The notes: a model not told the origin generated them from the sequence alone. A DNA stretch of 64,000 nt from Akkermansiaceae bacterium UBA2367 (GCA_002344525.1 DDTJ01000054.1:33090-97089); one strand, 5' to 3'. Shown: positions 9,414 through 18,575, counted from the stretch's first letter. Made by a program: numbers and translations.

Positions 9414-9487
9414 CACGCCCTACAGGACTCGAACCTGTGACCCACGGATTAGAAATCCGTTGCTCTATCCAGCTGAGCTAAGGGCGC
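9414..9487 (-). tRNA. tRNA-Arg (anticodon TCT)
   Basis: Read on the minus strand, the sequence starts GCGCCCTTAGCTCAGCTGG and folds as a cloverleaf. The acceptor stem GCGCCCT pairs with AGGGCGT, with a G-U at the first pair. The D arm is GCTC/GAGC. The anticodon stem ACGGA/TCCGT holds the loop TTTCTAA, giving anticodon TCT, which decodes AGA. The T arm contains GGTTCGAGTCC. The discriminator base is G, and CCA is not encoded. No integrase or repeated tRNA end was seen next to it, so there is no sign of an integrated element. Confidence 0.96.
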
Positions 9488-9963
9488 ATCCTTCGTGGGG
9501 TGGCAATATCGGCGATCCATCGTCGGATCGCAAGCTCTGCGCTCCGATCGGAGATCCGGTCTCATGACAAATCTGAAAAGGGTTTGGCCGATTCGATGGT
9601 TTCCAAGTTCGATGTTGCCGATCTGAGAATCGGCGGCAGCCGGGTAGGGCGAACCGCCCCCGGTGAGCCGATGCGGAGCCACGGCGCGGCAGACGGGAAG
9701 GGCGTTATCCGACCGAAGACGGCTCGGCAGGGACGCCTCGCCCCACCTTCGTCGGATCGTGTGGCTGGGCGGCGATTCCGTCTCCGATCCGAGGTCTGCT
9801 CCGCAATCGTCCAAACCTTTTCGGGATTTCGTATAAGCCCGCCGCAAGGCCATCAATCCGCCAGGATCCGCGACAAACGCTCCAATATCATTGCCGATTA
9901 TCCATCAATTGGAACAAAAGCAATGATAGAGCGAGATTTCCCTCCTCGGCGAAGACCTGCGCA
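9488..9963. other. 476-base gap between tRNA-Arg and the GNAT gene
   Basis: No gene with a recognisable product was found. The open frames here are read through repeat-like GC-rich sequence and do not resemble known proteins. The gap contains a small hairpin at 9617-9634 (GCCGAT/ATCGGC) and an imperfect palindromic repeat at 9644-9746, listed separately. The final 80 bases are AT-richer. Confidence 0.4.
9644..9746. repeat. Imperfect inverted-repeat element
   Basis: The outer arms GTAGGGCGAACCGCCCC (9644-9660) and the complement of GGGACGCCTCGCCCCAC (9730-9746) match at about 12 of 17 positions. The inside is GC-rich and structured. The composition resembles dispersed non-coding repeats often seen between genes in Verrucomicrobiota. 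No second copy at comparable identity was found in this window, although the element at 42025-42224 has a similar style. Confidence 0.4.
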
Positions 9964-10809
9964 TCATCCGAGTCCGGGATCGGCGAGTCCGAACATCCGC
10001 AGCGGATCGGCAGGGGAGGGGGCGTCGCCGAGCCACATGCGGGTGAGGGAACGGACGGGACGGAAACCGCGTTCTGATGCGAACTCCGTCGCGGGGACGT
10101 TTGCATCGGGCAGATCCCAGTAGATCGTCCGGTCGGCAGGGCATTGGTCGAGGAGGGCCTCGGCGATGGCGAGGCCGGACTCGGGTGAGGCCGCCGACAC
10201 CGGGCCGAGGTAGATCGCCCGCTCCCCCTCGCGCCACAGTCCGAAACTCCCGTCGGGGAGAAGCAGGCCGCCATCTGACCCTTCGACGAGCGATCTCAGC
10301 AGTTCGCTCCGGTCCGCGCCGAAGATCCCCCGGTCGAGCGGCAGGGAGGCGTCCAAGGCGGGAAGGATCGGTTTCGCCCTTGAGGTGGAGTCGGCGCTTC
10401 GTGCCGCTCGGGCTCCCCTCGCCCAGCGTTGCAAGCCCCATTCGCTTTGGAAACCCAGGCTTTCGTAAAGCGGCCGTCCTTCCGGGGTCGCGTCGAGGCG
10501 GATGCAGGCGACGCCTTTCTCCTCGCGCAAGTGCTTGATGGCGCGTCGGAGCAGGGCGGTGCCGATGCCGCAACGGCGGAAGTCGGGGTAGACGAGGACC
10601 ATTCCGATCCAAGCGAGATCCCGTCCGTAGGCGGTCGTCGTCGCGGTTCCGGCGGGCCGCCCGTCCTGCTCGGCGAGGAAGCAGCCATCCGGGGCGAGGC
10701 GCAAGAACCTCTCCCAGTCCCGCCGGGTCTGGTTCCAGCCTGCAAGGCGGCTCAGGCCATGGGCGAAATCGAGATCGGCGGCGGAGAGGACGCGCAGATC
10801 GAGGCTCAT
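9964..10809 (-). CDS. GNAT-family N-acetyltransferase with a second C-terminal domain
   Basis: The 281-residue protein has an N-terminal GNAT fold (about residues 1-130). It shows GCFLAEQDGRPAGTATTT, the acetyl-CoA-binding region VYPDFRRCGIGTALLRRAIKH, and EKGVACIRLDATPEGRPLYESLGF. The remaining 150 residues form a second domain of the kind found in two-domain GNAT proteins (Acetyltransf_18-like), with a degenerate acetyl-CoA site. The substrate is unknown. The gene follows a PilT gene on the same strand with an 18-base gap, so it is probably cotranscribed, though a functional link to pili is not implied. Confidence 0.85.
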   Translation of the reverse strand: MSLDLRVLSAADLDFAHGLSRLAGWNQTRRDWERFLRLAPDGCFLAEQDGRPAGTATTTAYGRDLAWIGMVLVYPDFRRCGIGTALLRRAIKHLREEKGVACIRLDATPEGRPLYESLGFQSEWGLQRWARGARAARSADSTSRAKPILPALDASLPLDRGIFGADRSELLRSLVEGSDGGLLLPDGSFGLWREGERAIYLGPVSAASPESGLAIAEALLDQCPADRTIYWDLPDANVPATEFASERGFRPVRSLTRMWLGDAPSPADPLRMFGLADPGLG

Positions 10810-10827
10810 GGTGCCCCCGGTTCCGGG

Positions 10828-11931
10828 TCAATCCTTCGAGGCCGATCCGCCGGAGTTCCCGAGTTCGGCATGTTCGGGCGGGAGGGCGGCGCGGAAGCGG
10901 GATTTGTCGATCGCCTTCATGTAGGCTTCGAGGGGGGAGACCTGGCCGGCGAGCATCTTCTGCCAGATGGCGTCGTCCATGAATTGCATCCCGTGCTCCT
11001 TCCCGCCGGTGATGATGTCGTAGAGCTTCTGCGTCGAGCCTTCGCGGATGACGGCGCTGACGGCGGGCGTGGAGACGAGGATCTCGTTCACCGCGACGCG
11101 GCCCTCGGTGTCGCAGCGCCGCAGGAGGAGCTGGGCGACGACGCCTCGGAGCGAGCCCGCGAGCATGGTGCGCACCTGCGACTGCTGGTCGGAGGGGAAG
11201 ACGTCGACGAGACGGTCCACGGTCTTGCGGGCGTTGTTGGTGTGGAGGGTGCCGAAGACGAGAAGTCCCGTCTCGGCCGCGGTCAGGGCGAGGGAGATGG
11301 TCTCGAGGTCGCGCATTTCGCCGACGAGAACGATGTCGGCGTCCTCCCGCAAGGAGGCGCGGAGGCCGTCGGCGAAGGAGGGGGTGTGGATGGGCACCTC
11401 GCGTTGCGAGAGGGTGCTGCGCTTGTTGTTGTGGACGAATTCGATGGGTTCCTCGACGGTGATGATGTGACGGGCGTAGGTGCGGTTGATGTAGTCGATG
11501 AGGGCGGCGAGGGTGGTCGATTTGCCCGAGCCGGTCGGGCCGGTGACGAGGACGAGGCCGCTGCGGAGGTCGCCGAAGTTCTCGATGGTCTTCGGCACGC
11601 CGAGGTCGTCGATGGTCTTGATCTTCGTCGGGATGAGCCGGAAGACGGCGCCGAGGCCGTTGTTCTGCTTGAAGTAGTTGCAGCGGAAGCGCGACTGCAC
11701 GTCCATCTCGTAGGCGAAGTCGAGGTCGCCTTTCTGGAGATAGCGTTCGTAGGCGTTCGGATCGCAGATCTCGCGGAGCATGTAGTCGAGGGTGGCGTGC
11801 TCGAGGATGCCGTCGGAGATGGGGGAGATGGCCCCGTGGGCCCGTATTTTCGGCGGCTGGCCTTCGCTGAGGTGGAGGTCGGAACCGCCCGTGGCGACGA
11901 GGTGCTGGAAGTATTGGTCGATGACGGCCAT
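10828..11931 (-). CDS. pilT: PilT-like twitching motility ATPase (paralogue 2)
   Basis: This 367-residue ATPase shows every PilT hallmark: an N-terminal GGSDLHLSEGQPPKIR, Walker A GPTGSGKSTT near residue 131, the Asp box HIITVEEPIEFVH, Walker B EDADIVLVGEMRDLETI, the His box TLHTNNARKTVDRLVDVFP, and the C-terminal MQFMDDAIWQKMLAG. This is the closest of the three paralogues to classical PilT, a hexameric motor that depolymerises type IV pili at the inner membrane. It is followed after 18 bases by a GNAT gene and preceded after 58 bases by another PilT paralogue, an arrangement seen with pilT/pilU pairs. Confidence 0.92.
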   Translation of the reverse strand: MAVIDQYFQHLVATGGSDLHLSEGQPPKIRAHGAISPISDGILEHATLDYMLREICDPNAYERYLQKGDLDFAYEMDVQSRFRCNYFKQNNGLGAVFRLIPTKIKTIDDLGVPKTIENFGDLRSGLVLVTGPTGSGKSTTLAALIDYINRTYARHIITVEEPIEFVHNNKRSTLSQREVPIHTPSFADGLRASLREDADIVLVGEMRDLETISLALTAAETGLLVFGTLHTNNARKTVDRLVDVFPSDQQSQVRTMLAGSLRGVVAQLLLRRCDTEGRVAVNEILVSTPAVSAVIREGSTQKLYDIITGGKEHGMQFMDDAIWQKMLAGQVSPLEAYMKAIDKSRFRAALPPEHAELGNSGGSASKD

Positions 11932-11989
11932 GATCGGGAAAGGGCTTGGGTTTTGGCTGAAAGGTCTTGGCTATGGGGAAGGCTCGGTC

Positions 11990-13072
11990 TCAGGCACCGA
12001 GATTGGCTCGGAGCGTGCTGCGGTCGATGGCGCGGCCAAGGGCTTCGTCCTTGGTGATGAGGCCGTCGTGGTAGAGCTTGGCGAGAGCGTCGTCCATCAT
12101 GATCATGCCGACGTTCTTGCCGGTCTGCATGACGCCGGGGAGCATGAAGGTCTTGCCGTCGCGGATGATGGAGGAGACGGCGGGGGTGTTCACGAGCAGT
12201 TCGAGGGCGAGCTCGCGGCCCGTGCCGTCCTTGCGGGGCACGAGCTGCTGGGAGACGACGCCGCGGAGGGACTCGCCGACCATGATGCGGATCTGCTCGC
12301 GCTGCTCGGTGGGGAAGACGTCGAGGATCCGGTCGAGGGTGCGGGCGGCGCTGCCGGTGTGGAGGGTCGCGAGGACGAGGTGACCGGTCTCCGCCGCGGT
12401 GATGGCGAGGGAGATCGTCTCAAGGTCGCGCATTTCACCGACCATGATGATGTCGGGATCTTCCCGCAGGGCGGCGCGGAGGGCTTGGGCGAAGCTATCG
12501 GTGTGGGTGTGGACCTCGCGCTGGTTCACATGGCAGTTCTTCGACCCGACGACGTATTCGATGGGGTCTTCGAGGGTGATGATGTGGTCGTTGCGCTGCT
12601 CGTTGATGTAGTTGATGAGGGCGGCGAGGGTGGTCGATTTGCCCGAGCCGACCGCGCCGGTGACGAGGACGAGGCCGTTGTGGTATTCGAGGAGGGGCTT
12701 GATCGCCTCGGGCAGGCCCAGCTCCTCCATGGTGCGGAGCTGGGTGCTGATGACGCGGAAGACCATCTCCCAGCCGAGGCGGGTCTTCACGACGGAGGCG
12801 CGGAAGCGCCCGATCTCCGGGGCGTAGGCGAAATCGACGTCGCCGCGCTCTTCGAGGCGGCGCAGCTCGGGCTCGGGCAGGTAGCCGCGGGCGAGGCGCT
12901 CGGTGTCCTCGGGCGTGAGGATGTCGGCGTTTTCCCAGATCGGCTGGAGGAGGCCGAAGCGACGCCATTTCGGTTGGGCGAGGGGGGCGATGTGGACGTC
13001 GGAGACGTTGTATTCCTGCGCGAGTTTCAGGTATTCCTCGACGTGGGAGAGGACGGGGACGGTGTCGGACAT
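11990..13072 (-). CDS. PilT/PilU-like ATPase (paralogue 3)
   Basis: The chosen ATG at 13072 gives a 360-residue protein beginning MSDTVPVLSH; the frame is open further upstream, but that extension is low-complexity and unlike the family. It has YNVSDVHIAP at the N-terminus, Walker A GAVGSGKSTT near residue 137, the Asp box HIITLEDPIEYVV, Walker B EDPDIIMVGEMRDLETI and the His box TLHTGSAARTLDRILDVFP. The first Walker Thr is replaced by Val, which is tolerated. As the upstream member of a tandem pair it most resembles PilU-type accessory motors, but the pilT/pilU split cannot be made safely by eye. Confidence 0.88.
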   Translation of the reverse strand: MSDTVPVLSHVEEYLKLAQEYNVSDVHIAPLAQPKWRRFGLLQPIWENADILTPEDTERLARGYLPEPELRRLEERGDVDFAYAPEIGRFRASVVKTRLGWEMVFRVISTQLRTMEELGLPEAIKPLLEYHNGLVLVTGAVGSGKSTTLAALINYINEQRNDHIITLEDPIEYVVGSKNCHVNQREVHTHTDSFAQALRAALREDPDIIMVGEMRDLETISLAITAAETGHLVLATLHTGSAARTLDRILDVFPTEQREQIRIMVGESLRGVVSQQLVPRKDGTGRELALELLVNTPAVSSIIRDGKTFMLPGVMQTGKNVGMIMMDDALAKLYHDGLITKDEALGRAIDRSTLRANLGA

Positions 13073-13203
13073 GGGCGTGGTTTTTCGGTCTGGTCTCGGG
13101 ACGGGGCGTCCGGGGGTATCCCGGTATCGCGATACGTTCCGAGTATTGGGATTAGGGCGGTGACAGGCAAGCGGAAAAAAAAGAATCTGCCGGGTCCGCC
13201 CCC

Positions 13204-15210
13204 TCACGAGGAGAGCATCTCCTTCAGCCGGGCGAAGCAGTCGGCGGCAAATTCCTCGTCGGCGGGGGCGTTGGCGAGGGTGTCGTAGGTGGTCTGGTCC
13301 AGCTCTTCCTTGTCCAGTTCCTTGAAAAAAGAGCTGGGCATGCAGGGCATCTTGTCGCCGTAGCGCCTGCGGCTGTGGCACCAGGTGAGGGTGAGGTCCT
13401 CCATGGCGCGGGTGATGCCGACGTAGAGGAGGCGGCGCTCCTCGTCGCGACCGCCCTCGTCGACGGAGCGGGAATGCGGCAGGATGCCCTCCTCCAGCCC
13501 CACGATGTAGCAGACGGGGAACTCGAGCCCCTTGGCGGCGTGCATGGTGATGAGGGAGACGCCTTGGCCGTCGTCCTTCTTCTCGTCCTCGCGATCCTGC
13601 ATCAGGGCGACGCTGTCGAGGAAGCCGCGCAGGCCCTTCTTCGACCGTTCGTGGTGAGACTGCATCCCGTCGAGGAGCTCGGCGACGTTGCGGCGGCGGT
13701 TGTCGAACTCCTCCTCGCCTTTGCAGCTTTTGCGGAGGAAGTCGTCGTAGCCGATCTCTTTGAGGAGTTCGCGGGTCATCTCCGCGTAGTTCGCCGAGGG
13801 CGTGGTGGCGGCGTCGGCGTAGCGGTCGAGGAAGTCGAGGAAGGCGGTGAGCGACTTCTGCGCCCGCGCGCTGAGCCCGCCGAGGAATTCGAGGTCGTTC
13901 ATCGCGGCGTGGACGCTCATCTGGTGGTCGATGCTGAACTGGGTCGCCAAGGCGACGGTGCCTTCGCCGATCCCGCGCGGCGGAGTCGCGACGACGCGCA
14001 GCAGGCTGATGTCGTCGTCGTGGTTGAGGAGGAGGTTCAGGTAGGCGAGGACGTCCTTCACCTCGCGCCGTTCGTAGAAGCTCTGTCCGCCGATGAGCTT
14101 GTAGGGGATCTGGTTTTCGCGCAGCTTCTCCTCCATCAGCCGCGACTGGGTGTTCATGCGGAAGAGGATGGCCATGCCGTCGTAGGGCCGCTGGCGCAGA
14201 CGGTGCTTTTCGAGGATCTCGCCGACGACCCACTCGGCCTCGGTCTCGGCGTCGGGCATGGTCACGACACGGACTTTATCCCCCTCGCCCCGACCGCTCC
14301 ACAGGGTCTTCTCGCGGCGGTGCCGGTTGTGGCGGATGAGGCTGTTGGCGAGCCGCAGGATGCGGTTGGTGGAGCGGTAGTTCTCCTCCAGCTTGACCAC
14401 GAGGGGGCCGGGGAACCAGCGCTCGAAATCGAGGATGTTGGTGATGTCGGCGCCGCGCCAGCCGTAGATGCTCTGGTCGTCGTCGCCGACGACGCAGACG
14501 TTGCGCTCGGGGCCGACGAGGAGGCGCAGGAGGCGCATCTGGAGATGGTTGGTGTCTTGGAATTCGTCGACCATGAGGAAGCGGTAGCGGCGCTGCCACT
14601 CGATCTGGATGTCGGGATTCTCCTCCAGCCCGCGCACTGCGAGGATGAGAAGGTCGTCGAAATCGACGGCGTTGAGCTGCTTCAGTTCGCGCTGGTAGGT
14701 GTGGTAGACCTCGTTGATGAGGGCGTCCTCCTGCTCGCTGGGCGGCTTGCCGGTGTTCTTCGCGTGGCTGATGAGGAAGTTCGCCGCCTTCGCGTCGAGA
14801 TTCTCCTCGCGTCCCGCCTTGCGCACGATGATGCGGCGGAGCAGCCCGATCTGGTCGCTCTGGGTGTAGATGGTGAAGTTCCTCTTGTAACCAAGCCGCT
14901 CGATGCAACTGCGCAGGATGCGGACGCAGAGGCTGTGGAAGGTCGAGATGGTGAGCTTCTTGACCTGCTCCTCGTCGATCATCGTCGCGACCCGCTCGCG
15001 CATCTCGTTGGCCGCCTTGTTGGTGAAGGTGACGGCGAGGATCTGCTGCGGAGGGATGTCGTTGTACACCATGCCCGCGATCCGGGTGGTGATGACGCGA
15101 GTCTTCCCCGTCCCCGCTCCCGCGAGGATGAGCACGGGGCCATGGACGTGCTCGGCCGCGGCGCGCTGCGGAGGATTGAGGGCGAGGAAGCCCTGCGGCG
15201 ACAGTTTCAC
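13204..15210 (-). CDS. UvrD/PcrA/Rep-type ATP-dependent 3'-5' DNA helicase
   Basis: The 668-residue protein has the superfamily 1A motifs in order. A Q-motif region LNPPQRAA comes first, then motif I AGAGTGKTRVITTRI (residues about 31-45), motif Ia VTFTNKAANEMRER, motif II LMVDEFQDTN, motif III VVGDDDQSIYGWRGAD, motif IV LEENYRSTNRIL, motif V LITMHAAKGLEFPVCYIVGLEE and motif VI EERRLLYVGITRA. The length fits Rep or PcrA rather than the longer UvrD. Such helicases act in replication restart, mismatch or excision repair, and removal of proteins from DNA. It is transcribed toward the PilT pair with a 131-base gap and is probably an independent unit. Confidence 0.93.
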   Translation of the reverse strand: MKLSPQGFLALNPPQRAAAEHVHGPVLILAGAGTGKTRVITTRIAGMVYNDIPPQQILAVTFTNKAANEMRERVATMIDEEQVKKLTISTFHSLCVRILRSCIERLGYKRNFTIYTQSDQIGLLRRIIVRKAGREENLDAKAANFLISHAKNTGKPPSEQEDALINEVYHTYQRELKQLNAVDFDDLLILAVRGLEENPDIQIEWQRRYRFLMVDEFQDTNHLQMRLLRLLVGPERNVCVVGDDDQSIYGWRGADITNILDFERWFPGPLVVKLEENYRSTNRILRLANSLIRHNRHRREKTLWSGRGEGDKVRVVTMPDAETEAEWVVGEILEKHRLRQRPYDGMAILFRMNTQSRLMEEKLRENQIPYKLIGGQSFYERREVKDVLAYLNLLLNHDDDISLLRVVATPPRGIGEGTVALATQFSIDHQMSVHAAMNDLEFLGGLSARAQKSLTAFLDFLDRYADAATTPSANYAEMTRELLKEIGYDDFLRKSCKGEEEFDNRRRNVAELLDGMQSHHERSKKGLRGFLDSVALMQDREDEKKDDGQGVSLITMHAAKGLEFPVCYIVGLEEGILPHSRSVDEGGRDEERRLLYVGITRAMEDLTLTWCHSRRRYGDKMPCMPSSFFKELDKEELDQTTYDTLANAPADEEFAADCFARLKEMLSS

Positions 15211-15249
15211 GCGGACGCCTCTCGGTGGACGGGTTCGGTGGGGAGCGCC

Positions 15250-15732
15250 TCAGCTGATCAAGCGCAGCGCGAAGGGGTAGCGGTGGACCTTGCCCTTGTT
15301 CGCTTCGAGACCTCCGAGGATGGCGAAGACGAGGTTGCCGATCCCGAGGGCCGGGAGGAGGATCGCCGACACGCAGCCGACCCAAGGAATCATCCCGATG
15401 ATGATGGCGGCGACATAGCCGATCGTCACGGTGATCTGGAAATTGAGTGCCTCCTTGCCTTGATCGTTCACGAAGGGGCTTTCGTCCTTCTTGATCAGCC
15501 AGATGATGAGGGGGCCGAGGAAGCTGGTGATCCCGCCGAGGATGTGGGCGAGCATTCCCATGGTCCGCTCGTCCGACTCCGGCAGCTTGCCTTGGCCGAG
15601 GGCCACTCCACCGACCGGGGGAGCCGCCGTGGGCAATCCTCCAAAGCCCTGCCCTTCGGAAGACGGGGGCGGCGGGGGAGCGTCGTTTCCAGAGGAAGGA
15701 TCGATTGGCGGAGGGGAATCTTGGTCGCTCAT
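15250..15732 (-). CDS. DUF4870 (Tic20-like) membrane protein
   Basis: The 160-residue protein begins with a Pro/Ser-rich cytoplasmic tail (about residues 1-55). This leads into the DUF4870 domain: ERTMGMLAHILGGITSFLGPLIIWLIKKD, then VNDQGKEALNFQITV, and two further hydrophobic helices up to AILGGLEANKGKVHRYPFALR. Four membrane segments are likely. The family is widespread in bacteria and resembles chloroplast Tic20 in pattern, but has no established function. It lies 39 bases upstream of the helicase gene on the same strand. Confidence 0.88.
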   Translation of the reverse strand: MSDQDSPPPIDPSSGNDAPPPPPSSEGQGFGGLPTAAPPVGGVALGQGKLPESDERTMGMLAHILGGITSFLGPLIIWLIKKDESPFVNDQGKEALNFQITVTIGYVAAIIIGMIPWVGCVSAILLPALGIGNLVFAILGGLEANKGKVHRYPFALRLIS

Positions 15733-15807
15733 GAGCTTTCGTTAGTCCGATTACGCAAAAAATTCAAGCAAATTGACGATCCGCCACGAGGGCGTCCCGG
15801 TCTGCCC

Positions 15808-16119
15808 TCATTTTCCGAGCGCCACCTCGGTGCGGGACAGCACGCATTTCCAAGTGCGCTGGGTGCCGTCGGTGTAGCGTTCGCGGTAGGTGACGACCTT
15901 CACCGTGTAGGGAACCTTGCGTCCGCAGGGGAGGCAGTGGTGGCGTTGCTCCCATTCCGTCTTGATGGGCCAAGTCCAGAGCTTCAGCACGCCCCGGGGC
16001 GGCTTGTAGTCGTCGATGCCCTCGCAGCGGCCGCACCACCCGGCGGCAGCGGCTTTCGGAACCGCGACGGGGGCAAGGAGGAAAAGGAGCAGCAGGAAAA
16101 ACAGGCGGAACGATCTCAT
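15808..16119 (-). CDS. Small exported Cys-rich hypothetical protein
   Basis: Using the ATG at 16119, the product is 103 residues with a strong signal peptide (about residues 5-26, rich in Leu and Phe, ending KAAAAG). A GTG four codons upstream is an alternative start. The mature part has a CGRC motif directly after cleavage, then HHCLPCGRK, and one later Cys in TWKCVL. The paired CxxC motifs suggest zinc binding or disulfides. No family was recognised. It stands alone between the DUF4870 and MmcQ/YjbR genes on the same strand. Confidence 0.6.
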   Translation of the reverse strand: MRSFRLFFLLLLFLLAPVAVPKAAAAGWCGRCEGIDDYKPPRGVLKLWTWPIKTEWEQRHHCLPCGRKVPYTVKVVTYRERYTDGTQRTWKCVLSRTEVALGK

Positions 16120-16327
16120 GGCGTCGATCACGGGGTGGGTTCGGATTTCGGATTTCGAGCTTCGGATTTCAGCATCGCGTCCCGGATCGTAGGGTAAACG
16201 CGCCGATCCCGCAAGCCTTTCGAGGCCCTTTTCGATCCAGCTCCTCCGAAGGACGCGCTAGCGTCTGTAGTCGCGTTCATCGGCAGATCGGACGGTCCTT
16301 CGCCGCTGGACCGCAATCGGAGCCGCG

Positions 16328-16681
16328 TCACTTCTCCAATCCTTCGCGGGCCGCCCGAGGCAGGCTCTTGAAGACCAAATCGTAGGAATGGTCCACCAGC
16401 TCGATCACGAGCGCATCGGGGAGGCTCCCGTCGAGGACGACCGTGTTCCAATGCCGCTTGTTCATATGGTATCCGGGGCGTACCGCCTCGTAGCGGTCGC
16501 GCAGCTCGATGGCGCGGTCCGGGTCGCATTTCAGGTTCACCTCGGGAGGAACGTCGTCCGGGTTCGTCAGCGCGAACAGCTTCCCGCCCACCTTGTAGAC
16601 CAGCACCTCGGGACCGAACGGAGTCTCCTCCGTCGCTCCGCGCTTGCCCAAGCAGTGCGCGATCAGCTCGTCCAAGTGCAT
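16328..16681 (-). CDS. MmcQ/YjbR family protein
   Basis: The 117-residue protein matches the MmcQ/YjbR fold, a small CyaY-like DNA-binding-type domain. It shows ATEETPFGPEVLVYKVGGKLFAL, VNLKCDPDRAIELRDRYEAVRPGYHMNKRHWNTV, and a C-terminal ELVDHSYDLVFKSL. These are the conserved blocks of the family, including the Y-H-x-N-K-x-H-W motif. Its cellular role is unsettled. It lies 18 bases downstream of cysJ on the same strand and may be carried on the end of the sulfite reductase transcript, though nothing in the sequence ties it to sulfur metabolism. Confidence 0.88.
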   Translation of the reverse strand: MHLDELIAHCLGKRGATEETPFGPEVLVYKVGGKLFALTNPDDVPPEVNLKCDPDRAIELRDRYEAVRPGYHMNKRHWNTVVLDGSLPDALVIELVDHSYDLVFKSLPRAAREGLEK

Positions 16682-16699
16682 CGCCGGAATCGCTTTTCC

Positions 16700-18469
16700 T
16701 CAATACACGTCGCGCTGGTAGCGCTTCGCCTTTCGCATCGTCTCAAGATAGGCCTTGGCCTCCTCGGGGGACTTCCCTCCGTGGTCGGCGATGATCTGGA
16801 TCAGCGCCTGCTGCACGTCCTTGGCCATGCGCGAGGCGTCGCCGCAGACGTAGAGGTGCGCGCCGGCTTCGAGCCAGCGGTAGACTTCCTCGCCGCGTTC
16901 GAGCAGACGCTGCTGCACGTAGATCTTCTCCTTCTGGTCGCGGGAGAAGGCGAGGCTGAGGTCGGTGAGGACGCCGCTTTCGAGATACTCCAGCCATTCG
17001 AGCTGGTAGAGGAAGTCGTAGGAGAAATGCTGGTCGCCGAAGAAGAGCCAGTTCTTGCCCTTCGCCCCGCGGGCGGCGCGCTCCTCGACGAAGGCGCGGA
17101 AGGGCGCGATGCCGGTGCCGGGGCCGATCATGATCATCGCGGTGTCGTCGCTGGCGGGAAGGCGGAAGTTGTTGTTGTGGTGGAAATAGACCTGCACCTT
17201 GTCGCCCACCTGAACTTCGTCGGCGAGATAGCAGGAGCAGACGCCGGTGCGGTCGCGACCGTGGCTGTGGTAGCGGACCGCTGCGACGGTGAGGTGCACC
17301 TGGTCCTCGTGCGCCTTCAGGCTGGAGGCGATGGAGTAGAGCCTCGGGGCGAGCTTGCGTAGCGCCCCGGTGAAGCTCTCGGGCGTCCACTGCGCGAAGG
17401 GGTAGGCTTCGAGCAGGTCGATGAGCTGGCGGCCGTCGACCCAGGCCTTGAGGGTGGCCCGCCCCTCCTCGTCGAGCAGCTTCTGGAGGTCGGGGTTCTT
17501 CGCGACGGCGTTGTATTTGTCGACGATGGCGGGCTGGAGGGTGGTGATGTCGAAGTCGTGCCTCAGAGCCTCGGAGAGGGTCTTGTCGCCGAGCTTGGCG
17601 GAGCCGGAAAGGCCGGTGGCGGCGAGGACTTCGTCGACGAGGGAAGCGCGGTTCGCGGGCAGGACGCCGAGGGCGTCGCCAGGCTCGTAGGCGAGGCCGG
17701 AGCCGTCGAGGTTCAGTTCGAGGTGGAGCGTCTCCTTGGCGGAGCCGGTGCCGTTGAGGACGATCTTCTCCAGCAGTTCGGAGGGATAGGGATTCTCCTT
17801 GCTGTAGATCTCCCGGTCCACGACCGACGGGAGGATCAGGGCGGGCGCGGAGACGGCGGCGGCGGACGGATCGGCGGGGAAGGCGGAAAGGGCGCCCTTG
17901 AGCCAGGCGTCGAAGGCGGACTGGTAGTCGACGTCGCAGTCGGCGCGGTCGTGGACACGCTCGCCGCCGAGCGCGGCGAGGCGGGCGTCGAAGTCCTTGC
18001 CCATCTTGCAGAAGTGCTCGTAGCTGGTGTCGCCGAGTCCGCAGACGGAGAATTTCAGTCCGGGGAGCTTCGGCATGGCCTCGGCCATGAAGGCCTCGTA
18101 GTAGGCGGTCGCGCTGTCCGGCGGATCGCCCTCGCCCCAGGTGCTAACGATGACGAGGAGGCGCTCGGCGCTGGCGAGGGCGGCGGGCTTGGCGTCGCCC
18201 ATGTTCGAGAGCGTGGCCTTGAATCCGGCCTTCTCGGCGATCTTCACGGCGGCGGCGGCGAGCTTCTCGGCGTTGCCGGACTCGGACCCGTAGAGCACGG
18301 TCAGCTTGCGCTTCGCGGCGGGAGCGACGGCGGCAGCGGGAGCGCCGCTCTGGGCGATGCCGGAGAAGAAGCCCGAGAGCCAGAGGGCCTGGTCGCGGCC
18401 GAGGCCTTGCGCGAGCTGGTGGGCGATCTGCTGTTGATCGGGCCGGAGGGGGGAGTTGGGAAGGGACAT
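16700..18469 (-). CDS. cysJ: Assimilatory sulfite reductase (NADPH) flavoprotein subunit
   Basis: The 589-residue product is close to the usual CysJ length. A flavodoxin-type FMN domain (about 55-195) shows VLYGSESGNAEKLA and STWGEGDPPDSA. The FAD domain contains RLYSIASS near residue 378 and GVCSCYLAD. The NADPH-binding part has MIGPGTGIAPFRAFVEERAA, WLFFGDQHFSYDFLYQLEW and YVCGDASRMAKDV, and the protein ends YQRDVY as CysJ proteins do. It transfers electrons from NADPH to the siroheme subunit, which reduces sulfite to sulfide in the cytoplasm. The partner cysI lies upstream on the same strand, but the two are separated by an unusual 120-codon ORF. Confidence 0.94.
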   Translation of the reverse strand: MSLPNSPLRPDQQQIAHQLAQGLGRDQALWLSGFFSGIAQSGAPAAAVAPAAKRKLTVLYGSESGNAEKLAAAAVKIAEKAGFKATLSNMGDAKPAALASAERLLVIVSTWGEGDPPDSATAYYEAFMAEAMPKLPGLKFSVCGLGDTSYEHFCKMGKDFDARLAALGGERVHDRADCDVDYQSAFDAWLKGALSAFPADPSAAAVSAPALILPSVVDREIYSKENPYPSELLEKIVLNGTGSAKETLHLELNLDGSGLAYEPGDALGVLPANRASLVDEVLAATGLSGSAKLGDKTLSEALRHDFDITTLQPAIVDKYNAVAKNPDLQKLLDEEGRATLKAWVDGRQLIDLLEAYPFAQWTPESFTGALRKLAPRLYSIASSLKAHEDQVHLTVAAVRYHSHGRDRTGVCSCYLADEVQVGDKVQVYFHHNNNFRLPASDDTAMIMIGPGTGIAPFRAFVEERAARGAKGKNWLFFGDQHFSYDFLYQLEWLEYLESGVLTDLSLAFSRDQKEKIYVQQRLLERGEEVYRWLEAGAHLYVCGDASRMAKDVQQALIQIIADHGGKSPEEAKAYLETMRKAKRYQRDVY

Positions 18470-18575
18470 GGGGAAAGCTTTTTAGCGGGTAGCTGTTTGG
18501 CTGTTTAGCAGAGAGGATGGGGGAAGCGCGAGGATTCAGCGGTTGGATGCGCCGCCTTTCTACCGGTTTTTGGAT

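Noticed and set aside
9414..9963. Integration site at tRNA-Arg
   Set aside because: No integrase gene and no duplicated tRNA end were found nearby; the neighbouring gap holds only a repeat.
13375..16197. 940-codon plus-strand open frame opposite the helicase gene
   Set aside because: The helicase on the minus strand shows all superfamily motifs in order. The plus frame is a GC-driven shadow without any recognisable fold.
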